Below the pieces are notes generated by a model. The model worked only from the letters and a program-made list of their open reading frames with translations. It was not told the DNA's origin and did no database searches. From positions 124,001 to 188,000 of the forward strand of contig CALGMR010000009.1 of assembly GCA_937958815.1 (NCBI GenBank): a DNA stretch of 64,000 nucleotides, given 5' to 3'. Made by a program: the position numbers and the translations under genes. Positions 28,023-36,723 of this stretch are shown one piece after another. Numbering within the stretch: position 1 is the stretch's first letter; each line of letters opens with the position of its first letter. This DNA comes from an uncultured Rhizobiaceae group bacterium (GTDB lineage: Bacteria; Pseudomonadota; Alphaproteobacteria; Rhizobiales; Rhizobiaceae).

Positions 28023-28994
28023 TTGCATCCGGTTATTACAACAGTTTTGCAGAGGCTCGGCCTTGGCCTTCTGACGCTCTTTCTTGTTTCCATAATTATC
28101 TTCTCTTCAATTGCATTCTTGCCGGGCGACTTTGGCGAGTTTGTGCTCGGGCAAAATGCCTTGCCTGAAACCGTGGCCGCGTTTCGCAGAGAGTTGGGAT
28201 TAGATGAACCCACATGGCTGAGATATATCAAGTGGGTCACAGCGGTGTTGCAAGGCGACTTGGGAACATCGTTTTCTGGGCGCGCATCATCGGGAGCGAA
28301 CGAATCGCGCACCGTGGTTGAGTTGATTGCACCACGACTTTGGAACACTTTATTTTTGGCTGGCGTGACCGCAATTGTGGCCGTTCCTTTGTCATTGTTT
28401 CTTGGCATTACAGCTGCACTCAAACGCAACTCGCTTTATGACCGTTCCGTCAACGCCGTCACGTTGACGACGATTTCTTTTCCTGAATTTTTCATTGCTT
28501 ACTTGTTGATCGTCTTTTTGGCAGGCTACTTTCCTACTCTTTCGACAGTGAATGATGGCACCGAATTCGGCGAACGACTTTTCAAAATTGCTCTGCCTGC
28601 TTTGACCATGACACTCGTGATTGTAGCTCATATGATGCGCATGACACGCGCCTCAATTATCAACCTGCTTGCCAGCCCCTATGTGGAAATGGCGCAGTTG
28701 AAGGGCGTATCACGTAGCAAAGTTATTTTAAAACACGTGTTGCCAAACGCATGGGCGCCGATTGCAACCGTGATTGCATTCAACCTGGCTTACCTTGTCG
28801 TTGGTGTTGTGGTTGTAGAAGTGGTGTTTGTATATCCGGGCATTGGACAATTGATGGTGGATTCCGTGAGCGCCCGTGACATTCCCGTCGCTCAGGCTTG
28901 CGCCCTCATATTTGCCTCCACCTATATTCTTCTCAACCTGTTGGCAGATGTGATCGGCATCGTGACCAATCCAAGATTGTTGCATCCAAGATGA
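28023..28994 (+). CDS. ABC transporter permease (DppB/OppB type)
   Basis: About 323-residue inner-membrane permease with six predicted helices. It opens LHPVITTVLQRLGLGLLTLF, and carries the EAA loop VEMAQLKGVSRSKVILKHVL followed by PNAWAPIATVIA, diagnostic of this class. The start appears to be TTG at 28023, with GGAGG seven bases upstream; an in-frame TTG at 28008 is less well placed. The stop overlaps the next permease start as ATGA. Confidence 0.92.
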   Translation: MHPVITTVLQRLGLGLLTLFLVSIIIFSSIAFLPGDFGEFVLGQNALPETVAAFRRELGLDEPTWLRYIKWVTAVLQGDLGTSFSGRASSGANESRTVVELIAPRLWNTLFLAGVTAIVAVPLSLFLGITAALKRNSLYDRSVNAVTLTTISFPEFFIAYLLIVFLAGYFPTLSTVNDGTEFGERLFKIALPALTMTLVIVAHMMRMTRASIINLLASPYVEMAQLKGVSRSKVILKHVLPNAWAPIATVIAFNLAYLVVGVVVVEVVFVYPGIGQLMVDSVSARDIPVAQACALIFASTYILLNLLADVIGIVTNPRLLHPR

Positions 28995-29926
28995 GTGAAG
29001 AAAAAACATATTCCGCCGCTGGCGAAGTTGCCCAGGTTCGACTGCGTCGTTCCCGCTGGGAACGCACTCGAATTGCCCTTGGCAAAGCTCCGATCTCGGC
29101 TTGGTTCGGGATGATTGTGATCGCTTTTTACGCTTTCGTGGCTATTTTTGCCCAGTTCCTTGCACCTTTTGGCGAAGCAGAAATTTTTGCCAAGGCTGAT
29201 CTGCCTTGGGCCATGTTTGCAGAAGGGCAAGCACAGCACTTTTTTGGAACTGATCAAATTGGACGAGATACACTTTCTCGTTTGATTTATGGTGCGCAAA
29301 ACACAATCGGCATTGCGCTCACAACGACAATCCTTTCGTTTCTTATTGGTGGCAGTCTGGGGCTTATTGCTGTGATCAGTGGATCATGGGTCGATCAAAT
29401 CCTCAGTCGTGGGGTTGATGTTCTCATGTCCATTCCAAGCCTGATTTTTGCACTCATGTTGTTGAGTATTTTTGGCTCATCTATTCCATCACTCATTATG
29501 ATTATTGCAGTCTTGGATTCGACTCGCGTGTTTCGCCTCACCCGTTCCGTGGCAGCAAACGTGGTTGTGATGGACTACGTAGAAGCGGCACGCCTGCGAG
29601 GTGAAGGTCTGGGTTGGGTGATGCGCCGCGAGATTTTACCAAACATTATGCCTCCACTTGTGGCCGAGTTTGGTCTGCGTTTCTCGTTTGTATTTCTGAC
29701 GATTGCCGCCCTTTCTTTCCTTGGCCTGGGCATTCAGCCGCCAACAGCAGACTGGGGATCAATGGTGCGCGATGGCTCACGCTTTATTCAATTCGTCGCA
29801 TATGATTGGACGCTCGCATTGCCATCCCTTTTGCCCGCTGGCGCAGTTGCTTTGCTGACCGTTGCGGTTAACTTCGTTGTGGATTGGTTCCTGCACAAAA
29901 CAAGTGGATTGCGCGATGAACACTGA
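28991..29926 (+). CDS. ABC transporter permease (DppC/OppC type)
   Basis: 311 residues. A cytoplasmic N-terminus, a first helix (AWFGMIVIAFYAFVAIFAQF), then the motif FFGTDQIGRDTLSRLIYGA, the hallmark of DppC-type permeases, and the EAA loop DYVEAARLRGEGLGWVMRRE. Partner of the preceding DppB-type permease, with an ATGA overlap, so translation is coupled. Its 3' end overlaps the ATPase gene by 11 bases. Confidence 0.93.
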   Translation: MSEEKTYSAAGEVAQVRLRRSRWERTRIALGKAPISAWFGMIVIAFYAFVAIFAQFLAPFGEAEIFAKADLPWAMFAEGQAQHFFGTDQIGRDTLSRLIYGAQNTIGIALTTTILSFLIGGSLGLIAVISGSWVDQILSRGVDVLMSIPSLIFALMLLSIFGSSIPSLIMIIAVLDSTRVFRLTRSVAANVVVMDYVEAARLRGEGLGWVMRREILPNIMPPLVAEFGLRFSFVFLTIAALSFLGLGIQPPTADWGSMVRDGSRFIQFVAYDWTLALPSLLPAGAVALLTVAVNFVVDWFLHKTSGLRDEH

Positions 29927-31544
29927 CACCGAACAACGCGGAGAAAAGGGCGATATTCTGCTCGACATGCGCGATGTGCGCATTGATGGTTTCAGTGATG
30001 AACGCTGGCACCATATTATCAAAGGTGTAGACCTGACCCTTAAACGTGGTGAAGTGCTCGGGCTTATTGGAGAGTCGGGTGCCGGCAAGTCGACACTCGG
30101 CAAAGCGGCCATGGGATATGCGCAGCCGGGCTGCAAAATCAAATCAGGCTCTATCATGTTTGATGGTATGGATTTGATGGCCGCAACTGAGGCTGAAAAG
30201 CGAGAACTTTGGGGATCGCGGATCGCATATGTGGCTCAATCTGCTGCAGCATCATTCAACCCTGCCCACCGGTTGCTGGACCAAACTATTGAAGCCACGG
30301 TGGGGCACAATGTAAACACCGATGAAGATGCGCGGCGTGATGCTGTAGAGCTTTACGATTCTCTTTCTCTGCCAGAGCCCAACACGATTGGTGAGCGTTA
30401 TCCGCACCAAGTTTCTGGCGGGCAGTTGCAGCGCATCATGACCGCAATGGCCATGTCGCCTCGGCCTGATTTGATCATTTTTGATGAACCGACCACCGCC
30501 TTGGATGTGACGACCCAGGTGGAAGTCTTGCTGGCCATGCGCAACATCGTGGAACGGTTCAACACTGCGGCGATTTACATCACTCACGATCTTGCCGTTG
30601 TTGCCCAAATGGCAGATCGCATCAAAGTTCTGCGCTATGGTGAAGAAATCGAAGATGCCGACACCAATTCCATGCTCACTGCTCCGAAAGAAGATTACAC
30701 CAAGTCTCTTTGGTCGGTGCGCGCCTTGGAGAAACCTGAAAGCCCTTCAGACGACATAGTGCTTGATATTAAAAATATCGACGCAGCCTATGGGCGTTCG
30801 GTCAAAGTGTTAAAGGACGTTTCCATAAAGGTGCCGCGAGGCCGCACAGTCGCGATTGTTGGAGAATCAGGTTCGGGCAAATCAACAACAGCAAGAGTGG
30901 TTACAGGCCTGTTGCCCCCAATGTCGGGCTCAATTGAATTTAATGGCGACGTGCTGCCAGCAGAACTTAAAGACCGAAGCAAAGACCAGCTGCGTCGCAT
31001 TCAAATGATCTACCAAATGGCCGATACGGCGATGAACCCAAAACAGACTGTTGGGGAAATCATTGGTCGACCGTTGGACTTTTATCATGAACTGAGCGGC
31101 CCAGACCGCGACAAACGCGTTTCAGAATTGCTGCGTCTGATCGAACTTGATGACTCGTTTATTGATCGATTGCCAAGTGAATTGTCAGGCGGTCAAAAAC
31201 AGCGCATCTGCATTGCCCGTGCGTTGGCTGCAGAACCTGAAGTGATTATCTGCGATGAAGTTACTTCTGCTCTCGACCAAATCGTGCAAGAGGGCATTTT
31301 GAAATTGCTTCTGCGATTGCAAAAAGAATTGGGCATCACATACCTGTTCATCACCCACGACATTGCGGTCGTAACAGCTATTTCAGATGAAATCGTCGTG
31401 ATGTTCCAAGGCGAAGTGGTTGAACAGGGATTAAAAAGCGAAATCCTTCAACCTCCATATCCTGATTACACAAAGCTGCTTTTGTCTTCGGTTCCAGAAA
31501 TGGATCCAAACTGGCTAGACAATTTTGTAGACGCGCGGGACTAA
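29916..31544 (+). CDS. Fused double ATP-binding subunit of a peptide-type ABC transporter
   Basis: 542 residues with two complete nucleotide-binding domains, equivalent to DppD and DppF joined. Domain 1: Walker A GESGAGKST, signature VSGGQLQRI, Walker B LIIFDEP. Domain 2: Walker A GESGSGKST, signature LSGGQKQRI, and Walker B VIICDEVTSALD, where the usual DEPTSALD has Val in place of Pro. Both halves end with the C-terminal H-loop (ITHD). It energises the two permeases upstream; the ATG at 29916 lies inside the preceding gene. Confidence 0.94.
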   Translation: MNTDTEQRGEKGDILLDMRDVRIDGFSDERWHHIIKGVDLTLKRGEVLGLIGESGAGKSTLGKAAMGYAQPGCKIKSGSIMFDGMDLMAATEAEKRELWGSRIAYVAQSAAASFNPAHRLLDQTIEATVGHNVNTDEDARRDAVELYDSLSLPEPNTIGERYPHQVSGGQLQRIMTAMAMSPRPDLIIFDEPTTALDVTTQVEVLLAMRNIVERFNTAAIYITHDLAVVAQMADRIKVLRYGEEIEDADTNSMLTAPKEDYTKSLWSVRALEKPESPSDDIVLDIKNIDAAYGRSVKVLKDVSIKVPRGRTVAIVGESGSGKSTTARVVTGLLPPMSGSIEFNGDVLPAELKDRSKDQLRRIQMIYQMADTAMNPKQTVGEIIGRPLDFYHELSGPDRDKRVSELLRLIELDDSFIDRLPSELSGGQKQRICIARALAAEPEVIICDEVTSALDQIVQEGILKLLLRLQKELGITYLFITHDIAVVTAISDEIVVMFQGEVVEQGLKSEILQPPYPDYTKLLLSSVPEMDPNWLDNFVDARD

Positions 31545-31565
31545 ATTACACCGTGACTTTTGCTC

Positions 31566-33122
31566 TTATTCCCACTCAATGGTGCCGGGTGGTTTGCTGG
31601 TCACATCATAAACCACACGGTTGATGCCCTGCACTTCGTTGATGATGCGCGTGGCTGCTTTGCCAAGGAAAGCCATGTCATAGGGATAGAAGTCAGCCGT
31701 CATGCCATCAACGGATGTCACGGCACGCAATGCACATACGAATTCATATGTGCGCCCATCTCCCATGACGCCCACAGTTTGTACCGGCAGAAGAACCGCA
31801 AAGGCCTGCCAGATTTCGTCGTACAATCCCGCTTTGCGAATTTCATCGAGATAGACAGCATCAGCCTTTTTGAGAATGTCCAGCTTGTCGCGCGTGATCC
31901 CGCCCGGACATCTGATGGCAAGGCCAGGCCCAGGGAATGGATGACGGCCAATAAAACTGTCGGGCAAACCGAGTTCACGGCCCAAGGCGCGCACTTCGTC
32001 TTTGAACAGTTCGCGTAGAGGCTCGACCAATTCCATATTCATACGGTCGGGCAAGCCGCCCACATTGTGGTGCGACTTGATGGTGACTGAAGGGCCACCG
32101 CTGAACGACACACTCTCGATCACATCTGGATAAAGCGTGCCATGCGCCAAAAATTCTGCACCACCGAGTTTTTTCGCTTCAGCTTCAAACACATCAATGA
32201 ACAATTTGCCGATGGTTTTGCGTTTGGTTTCAGGGTCAGCTTCACCCTCCAAAGCATCAATGAACAAATCAGATGCATTCACATGAACCAGCGGAATATT
32301 GTAATTGTCGCGGAACATTTGCACCACGTCTTCCGCTTCGTTCATGCGCAGCAAGCCGTGGTCCACCAAAATACAGGTGAGTTGATCGCCAACCGCTTCG
32401 TGAATAAGTGCTGCGGCGACAGACGAATCCACACCACCTGAGAGACCGCAGATGACGCGCTTGTCACCGACCTGTTCGCGGATTTTGGCAATGGCACGAT
32501 CTTTATAAGCCGCCATTGTCCAATCGCCCTTTAGACCACAAATTTTGTGCACAAAGTTTGCGAGAATTTTTCCGCCATCGGGCGTGTGAACAACTTCGGG
32601 GTGAAACTGGGTTGTGTAATATTTGCGCTCTTCATTGACCGCGATGGCCAATGGAGCGTTTTCAGATGTGGCAACAACTTCAAAACCTTCAGGCAGTTTG
32701 GTCACACGATCGCCGTGGCTCATCCAAACCTGATATTCCCCACCCTGTTTCCAAACCCCTTCGAACAATGGGCTGTCTTTGTGAATTGTGATTTCAGCGC
32801 GGCCGAATTCGCGATGGTGTCCGCCTTCTACCCGTCCACCCAATTGATGCGCGGTCACTTGCTGACCGTAGCAAATCCCGAACACAGGAATGCCAGCGTC
32901 AAAAACGGCCTGCGGTGCCAATGGTGCATTGTCATCATGCACAGAAGCGGGACTGCCCGATAAAACAACACCCTTTGGCTTCAGTCGTTTGAAGCCTTCG
33001 TCAGCAGATTGAAACGGAACAATTTCGCAATAGACCCCAGTTTCCCGCACGCGGCGTGCAATCAACTGTGTCACTTGACTGCCAAAATCGATAATGAGGA
33101 TCGTCTGCTCGGGAGCGGCCAT
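31566..33122 (-). CDS. guaA: GMP synthase (glutamine-hydrolysing)
   Basis: 518 residues: class I glutamine amidotransferase with catalytic Cys in FGICYGQQV, then the ATP pyrophosphatase domain with [10 protein letters not shown], and the C-terminal dimerisation region ending KPPGTIEWE. Converts XMP to GMP. ATG 33122 is chosen over the adjacent GTG at 33125. It is the last gene of the string that begins with guaB at 38223, so both steps from IMP to GMP lie on one strand within 6.7 kb. Confidence 0.97.
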   Translation of the reverse strand: MAAPEQTILIIDFGSQVTQLIARRVRETGVYCEIVPFQSADEGFKRLKPKGVVLSGSPASVHDDNAPLAPQAVFDAGIPVFGICYGQQVTAHQLGGRVEGGHHREFGRAEITIHKDSPLFEGVWKQGGEYQVWMSHGDRVTKLPEGFEVVATSENAPLAIAVNEERKYYTTQFHPEVVHTPDGGKILANFVHKICGLKGDWTMAAYKDRAIAKIREQVGDKRVICGLSGGVDSSVAAALIHEAVGDQLTCILVDHGLLRMNEAEDVVQMFRDNYNIPLVHVNASDLFIDALEGEADPETKRKTIGKLFIDVFEAEAKKLGGAEFLAHGTLYPDVIESVSFSGGPSVTIKSHHNVGGLPDRMNMELVEPLRELFKDEVRALGRELGLPDSFIGRHPFPGPGLAIRCPGGITRDKLDILKKADAVYLDEIRKAGLYDEIWQAFAVLLPVQTVGVMGDGRTYEFVCALRAVTSVDGMTADFYPYDMAFLGKAATRIINEVQGINRVVYDVTSKPPGTIEWE

Positions 33123-33213
33123 CACACTAGGTCCAAAAATGCAAAAGAAACGTAGCTCTCACTTACGCAAAACCACCGAGGGCGGCAATACAAAGCAGCC
33201 GCCACTCCCCGTT

Positions 33214-33954
33214 TTATCCAGCAGTGTCTTCGCTTGACGATGCACCAGCGGGCGGCGGCACCGAAACGGGGCCCGAACCTTCATTCGACTTGACAAGTTT
33301 ACCGACGAGATTGCGGTTGAAGCTGGATTCCAAAGCGTGGCGCAGATTTTCGTCTTTGTTCAGCATGGCATTGAGGGAAACATGGTCAAACGTGAAGCAC
33401 TTCACTGAATTTGTCACCACTGCGGTTGCCGTTGCACTTGTGCCCAACATGAAACCGATCTCGCCAATAAAATCATCACGACCGCACACGCCAACCATAG
33501 CTCCAGCTTTGTCAATGCGTACAGCGCCTTCCAAAACATAGTGCAGCAGACCAACTGGTTCGCCTTCGGTGGTCAATACTTTACCCGGTTCGTGTTCGGT
33601 TAAAATTGCCAACCGCAACAAACGTTTGGCATGGGCTCTTTGAACCGTGGGGATGGCTGTTTCGATAAACCGCTCTTCATATTCAGAAAACTTCGCGCGC
33701 CGGTTTTCTATTTCCAGAAACAACAATTGGATCAGATTGACGGAAACGAAAATGACTTCCCAGAAAACGGTGACAAAATCTTTGAGGAAAAAATAACCGT
33801 AAAAGGCTGAAACAACGCCTGCGGAGATTGCAATGATCCGCAGCCACTTCATGGTGCGCATCATCATAGACGCCACGAGCAGCAGGTAAGACAAGTGCCC
33901 TACCAGTTTGCCGGGTGACGCGAATTGTTCGATAAAGAGTGTGGTCCAGTCCAT
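33214..33954 (-). CDS. Membrane protein with a cyclic nucleotide-binding-like domain (Popeye-like layout)
   Basis: 246 residues: three hydrophobic segments at about 17-33, 37-57 and 60-80, ending in LLFLEIENRRAKFSE, then a cyclic nucleotide-binding fold from about 95 to 205. In the phosphate-binding cassette GEIGFMLGTSATATAV the Arg that holds the cyclic phosphate in CRP is Ala, so ligand binding is doubtful or different. This arrangement resembles Popeye-domain proteins. The Pro/Ser-rich tail is disordered. It lies between tspO and guaA. Confidence 0.75.
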   Translation of the reverse strand: MDWTTLFIEQFASPGKLVGHLSYLLLVASMMMRTMKWLRIIAISAGVVSAFYGYFFLKDFVTVFWEVIFVSVNLIQLLFLEIENRRAKFSEYEERFIETAIPTVQRAHAKRLLRLAILTEHEPGKVLTTEGEPVGLLHYVLEGAVRIDKAGAMVGVCGRDDFIGEIGFMLGTSATATAVVTNSVKCFTFDHVSLNAMLNKDENLRHALESSFNRNLVGKLVKSNEGSGPVSVPPPAGASSSEDTAG

Positions 33955-34012
33955 AACTTGTCTTAATTACTGGAACCGCATTTTCCTAGAGCCTAAATGT
34001 GCGCGAACACGC

Positions 34013-34048
34013 ACTTCCTTTGCGCGAAGGGATTTGCGCAAAGGAAGT
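34013..34048. repeat. 13-bp perfect inverted repeat between tspO and the cyclic-nucleotide-domain gene
   Basis: acttcctttgcgc (34013-34025) pairs exactly with 34036-34048 over a 10-base loop; agccta and taggct further out extend the symmetry. No T run follows, so it is either a terminator needing factors or a processing hairpin. Confidence 0.55.
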
Positions 34049-34053
34049 AGGCT

Positions 34054-34506
34054 TTAATTCATTATCCAGATCGAGAAATTCAGCACAAATGCAAATCCCA
34101 GCCATGCCACATACGGCACGAAGCAAAACGCGGCGATTCGATCTCTATGCCAGTTGGTGGCCATAAAGCTGAGCGAAAGAACCAGCACAACGATCAAAAT
34201 CCACATGGCCCAGAAAATCTGGTGCCAATAGAAGAAAACTGGCGACCAGGAAAAGTTGAGCAACATCTGGCTGACCCAAAGCCCCCAACCCGGCATATCC
34301 CCTTCACTGCTGAACACACGCCAACCCGCGATAGCCACCAGCAAATAAAGCACAGGCCAAACAATGCCGAACAAATAGGATGGTGGATTGAAAAAAGGTT
34401 TTGCCAAATCTTCATACCATTGTCCGGGAGTGAAGGACATTCCGATCAGTGCACCCATGCCCTGAATTACGGCCACAAAAATGATAAGTGTAATAAACTT
34501 TGCCAT
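34054..34506 (-). CDS. tspO: TspO/MBR family tryptophan-rich sensory protein
   Basis: 150-residue membrane protein with five predicted helices. GQWYEDLAKPFFNPPSYLFGIVWP and the tryptophan-rich SQMLLNFSWSPVFFYWHQ are signatures. TspO binds porphyrins and cholesterol-like ligands and modulates tetrapyrrole or stress responses in alphaproteobacteria. GGAGGG precedes ATG 34506; in-frame codons upstream to 34569 overlap rsmB and are excluded. Starts 25 bases after the rsmB stop. Confidence 0.95.
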   Translation of the reverse strand: MAKFITLIIFVAVIQGMGALIGMSFTPGQWYEDLAKPFFNPPSYLFGIVWPVLYLLVAIAGWRVFSSEGDMPGWGLWVSQMLLNFSWSPVFFYWHQIFWAMWILIVVLVLSLSFMATNWHRDRIAAFCFVPYVAWLGFAFVLNFSIWIMN

Positions 34507-34531
34507 AGGGTCCCTCCGGGCAATGCTGCGA

Positions 34532-35821
34532 TCAGGCGTTCTTCGCCATGACCGCAAAGTAGAACCCATCAGTGTTTGTAGAAGCAGGCGTTAGAGTGAC
34601 TGTCTTCATATCAGACGACCAGGGTTGCAGCTTGTCGAATCCAAATAAATCCTGCCAGACTTCCCCTACGGAAAGCAACTCGAATTCTGGATTATCCGTA
34701 ATAAACGCCTGAACCTGATTTTCGTTCTCCTCTGGCAAGACGCTGCACGTGATGTAGATAAGATAACCACCAACTTTCACGAAAGGTGCGGCTTCGCTGA
34801 GCGCCTCTTCTTGCTCGGTCAGGCGTTGTTCCAACTGTTCTTTTGTCAGTTTCCATTTTGCATGGGGATGACGGCGCCACGTGCCCGTGCCTGTGCAAGG
34901 CGCATCGACCACCACACGATCCATAGCTCCTACAAGATCGGACATATCGCTATCAGGACTGTGAATTTGCGCGTTGCGGATGCCAGCACGTTTTGTCCGC
35001 TCAAAGATCGGCTTCAAGCGATGCTTGTTGGCATCGTAAGCATGAATTTGACCTTTGTTCTCCATAGATGCTGCCAAGGCCAGTGTTTTGCCACCGGCGC
35101 CTGCGCAGAAATCCAGTACCTGTTCACCAGGGCGCGCAAAAACCAGGTCTGCTACGATTTGACTGCCTTCGTCTTGCACTTCGAACCAACCTTTTTGAAA
35201 CGCCCCATCGGCTTGAACATTGGGTTGGCGAGAGGCGCCTGTTCCTGCTTCAATGCGCAAACCATTGCGCGCAATTTCGGTTGGTTTTGCATTTGTTTTC
35301 GACAAAGCTTTGGCGACTTTGCCTTGATTGGATTTGAGCGTGTTGACCCGCAAATCTACGGGAGGACGTTTTGTAAACGCCTGCGCCTCTGCAATCCATT
35401 GATCATCGAAATTCGCCTTTAGCAATGGCGCCAACCATTCTGGCACATCAGCTTGGATGTGTTCTGGAGCGTCTTCGAGTTTACGACTTGTGAATGCACT
35501 GGCTTCTTCGTCGGTCATCGGGTCTGGTGCGAATTTGTCGCCTTCCAGCTCTTTGTTGAGACTTTCTGGCGTATAGCCCCAGTCGCGCAGCAAGGTTGCG
35601 AAAACCAAACGACGTGTGCTGTCGCTGCCCATAAGATATTGGGTCGATGAGCGTTTGCGCAAAGCATCGTAGACGATGTTGCCAATCGCGGCTCTATCAC
35701 CAGAGCCTGCAAAACGGTGATCCAGCCCCCAGCTCTTCAAGGCTTCAGACACGGGGCGTTTGCGCTTTTCAATGTCAGACAAAACATCAATTGCAGCCTG
35801 AATTCTGCCACCAAGTCTCAT
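34532..35821 (-). CDS. rsmB: 16S rRNA (cytosine-5) methyltransferase, RsmB/NOP family
   Basis: 429 residues. A NusB-like N-terminal domain (RIQAAIDVLSDIEKRKRPVS), a linker, then the methyltransferase domain. VLDFCAGAGGKTLALA is SAM motif I; the two cysteines of the NOP family are seen in APCTGTGTWRRHP and ITCSVLPEEN. The target cytosine (C967 in E. coli) is inferred. The ATG at 35821 overlaps the stop of the MAPEG gene upstream as ATGA, so translation is coupled. Confidence 0.92.
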   Translation of the reverse strand: MRLGGRIQAAIDVLSDIEKRKRPVSEALKSWGLDHRFAGSGDRAAIGNIVYDALRKRSSTQYLMGSDSTRRLVFATLLRDWGYTPESLNKELEGDKFAPDPMTDEEASAFTSRKLEDAPEHIQADVPEWLAPLLKANFDDQWIAEAQAFTKRPPVDLRVNTLKSNQGKVAKALSKTNAKPTEIARNGLRIEAGTGASRQPNVQADGAFQKGWFEVQDEGSQIVADLVFARPGEQVLDFCAGAGGKTLALAASMENKGQIHAYDANKHRLKPIFERTKRAGIRNAQIHSPDSDMSDLVGAMDRVVVDAPCTGTGTWRRHPHAKWKLTKEQLEQRLTEQEEALSEAAPFVKVGGYLIYITCSVLPEENENQVQAFITDNPEFELLSVGEVWQDLFGFDKLQPWSSDMKTVTLTPASTNTDGFYFAVMAKNA

Positions 35822-36246
35822 AGAAGTACCAATCTGGAATATCCAAACACCAGCCACATAGCAGCCAATGCAACAAAATTAATGGTGAAAACGCGACCAC
35901 GCAACGTAACACTGTCGCCCGCAACTTGAACGAACGTATGCACGATGCGACCGAACAAAAACACCCATGCCAATAGAATTTGTAGGTCTGTCACGGAATT
36001 GGTCGCAAACAACAGCGCGATCAATCCGTAAAACAACATGGGCACTTGAAATTGATTGTCTAAATTGCGCGCCCAACGCCGGGACAGTTCGGGTTCGCGT
36101 CCGTTGTGCGCGAGGTCATCAATCGAAAGGCCGCCCGCTTTGGTTGCTTGCATCCGTTTTACCGAAACCATCATAAACAAAATGAAAATCAGTGCCAAGT
36201 TGCCGAAGACCGGAAGCAAGATCCATTCTGGTGAGACCTCTGGCAT
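35818..36246 (-). CDS. MAPEG family membrane protein (second of a tandem pair)
   Basis: 142 residues with four predicted helices. The sequence RRWARNLDNQFQVPMLFYGL matches the MAPEG signature (N-x-x-x-Q-[FY]-E-x-x), as in glutathione-dependent membrane enzymes, though bacterial members usually have unknown substrates. It starts 3 bases after the stop of a paralogous MAPEG gene and ends in an ATGA overlap with rsmB. Confidence 0.85.
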   Translation of the reverse strand: MPEVSPEWILLPVFGNLALIFILFMMVSVKRMQATKAGGLSIDDLAHNGREPELSRRWARNLDNQFQVPMLFYGLIALLFATNSVTDLQILLAWVFLFGRIVHTFVQVAGDSVTLRGRVFTINFVALAAMWLVFGYSRLVLL

Positions 36247-36249
36247 GTA

Positions 36250-36711
36250 TTACGCAGTGGCGAAAAACAATATTGAAACGATGAAATCCAATGCCATCAG
36301 CAAAAACACTTGCATCCCATAAATGAAAACCTTGCGGCGCTTGAGCACATTGGTTGCCAACATTTCTTGCACATGCAGATATCTCAGGAACACAAACAGC
36401 CATGCCAACACAACAGAAATCCAACTGGACATCGACGCTGCAATGCCCGCGATGATGATCACGTAGAACATCACTGGCAATTCAAACTGATTGGCAACGG
36501 CACGCGTGTAAACACGCAAATCTTCAGGTTCGTTGTCAGTCGACTTATACATATCGGTCGTCACACGCCCTGCTTTTGCGGCAGAAACTCGAGCGTCCGA
36601 CATTTGCATGTAGCACTTTATGGTCAATGCCATCTGCGCAGCCATCGCAAGAAGCAAGAGTTTGACTTTAAAGTCGGGTGCGGCAGTCCAAATAAGAGCC
36701 AGCGTATCCAT
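36250..36711 (-). CDS. MAPEG family membrane protein (first of a tandem pair)
   Basis: 153 residues, four predicted helices. The segment RVYTRAVANQFELPVMFYVI aligns with the same region of the next gene, LDNQFQVPMLFYGL, showing that the two are diverged paralogues. They may form a heteromeric trimer, since MAPEG proteins are trimers. Located 12 bases after guaB. Confidence 0.82.
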   Translation of the reverse strand: MDTLALIWTAAPDFKVKLLLLAMAAQMALTIKCYMQMSDARVSAAKAGRVTTDMYKSTDNEPEDLRVYTRAVANQFELPVMFYVIIIAGIAASMSSWISVVLAWLFVFLRYLHVQEMLATNVLKRRKVFIYGMQVFLLMALDFIVSILFFATA

Positions 36712-36723
36712 GAAAATTCCTAT

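Noticed and set aside
33175..33210. Terminator between the cyclic-nucleotide-domain gene and guaA
   Set aside because: A short GGCGGC/GCCGCC stem exists but no T run follows, so support is weak.
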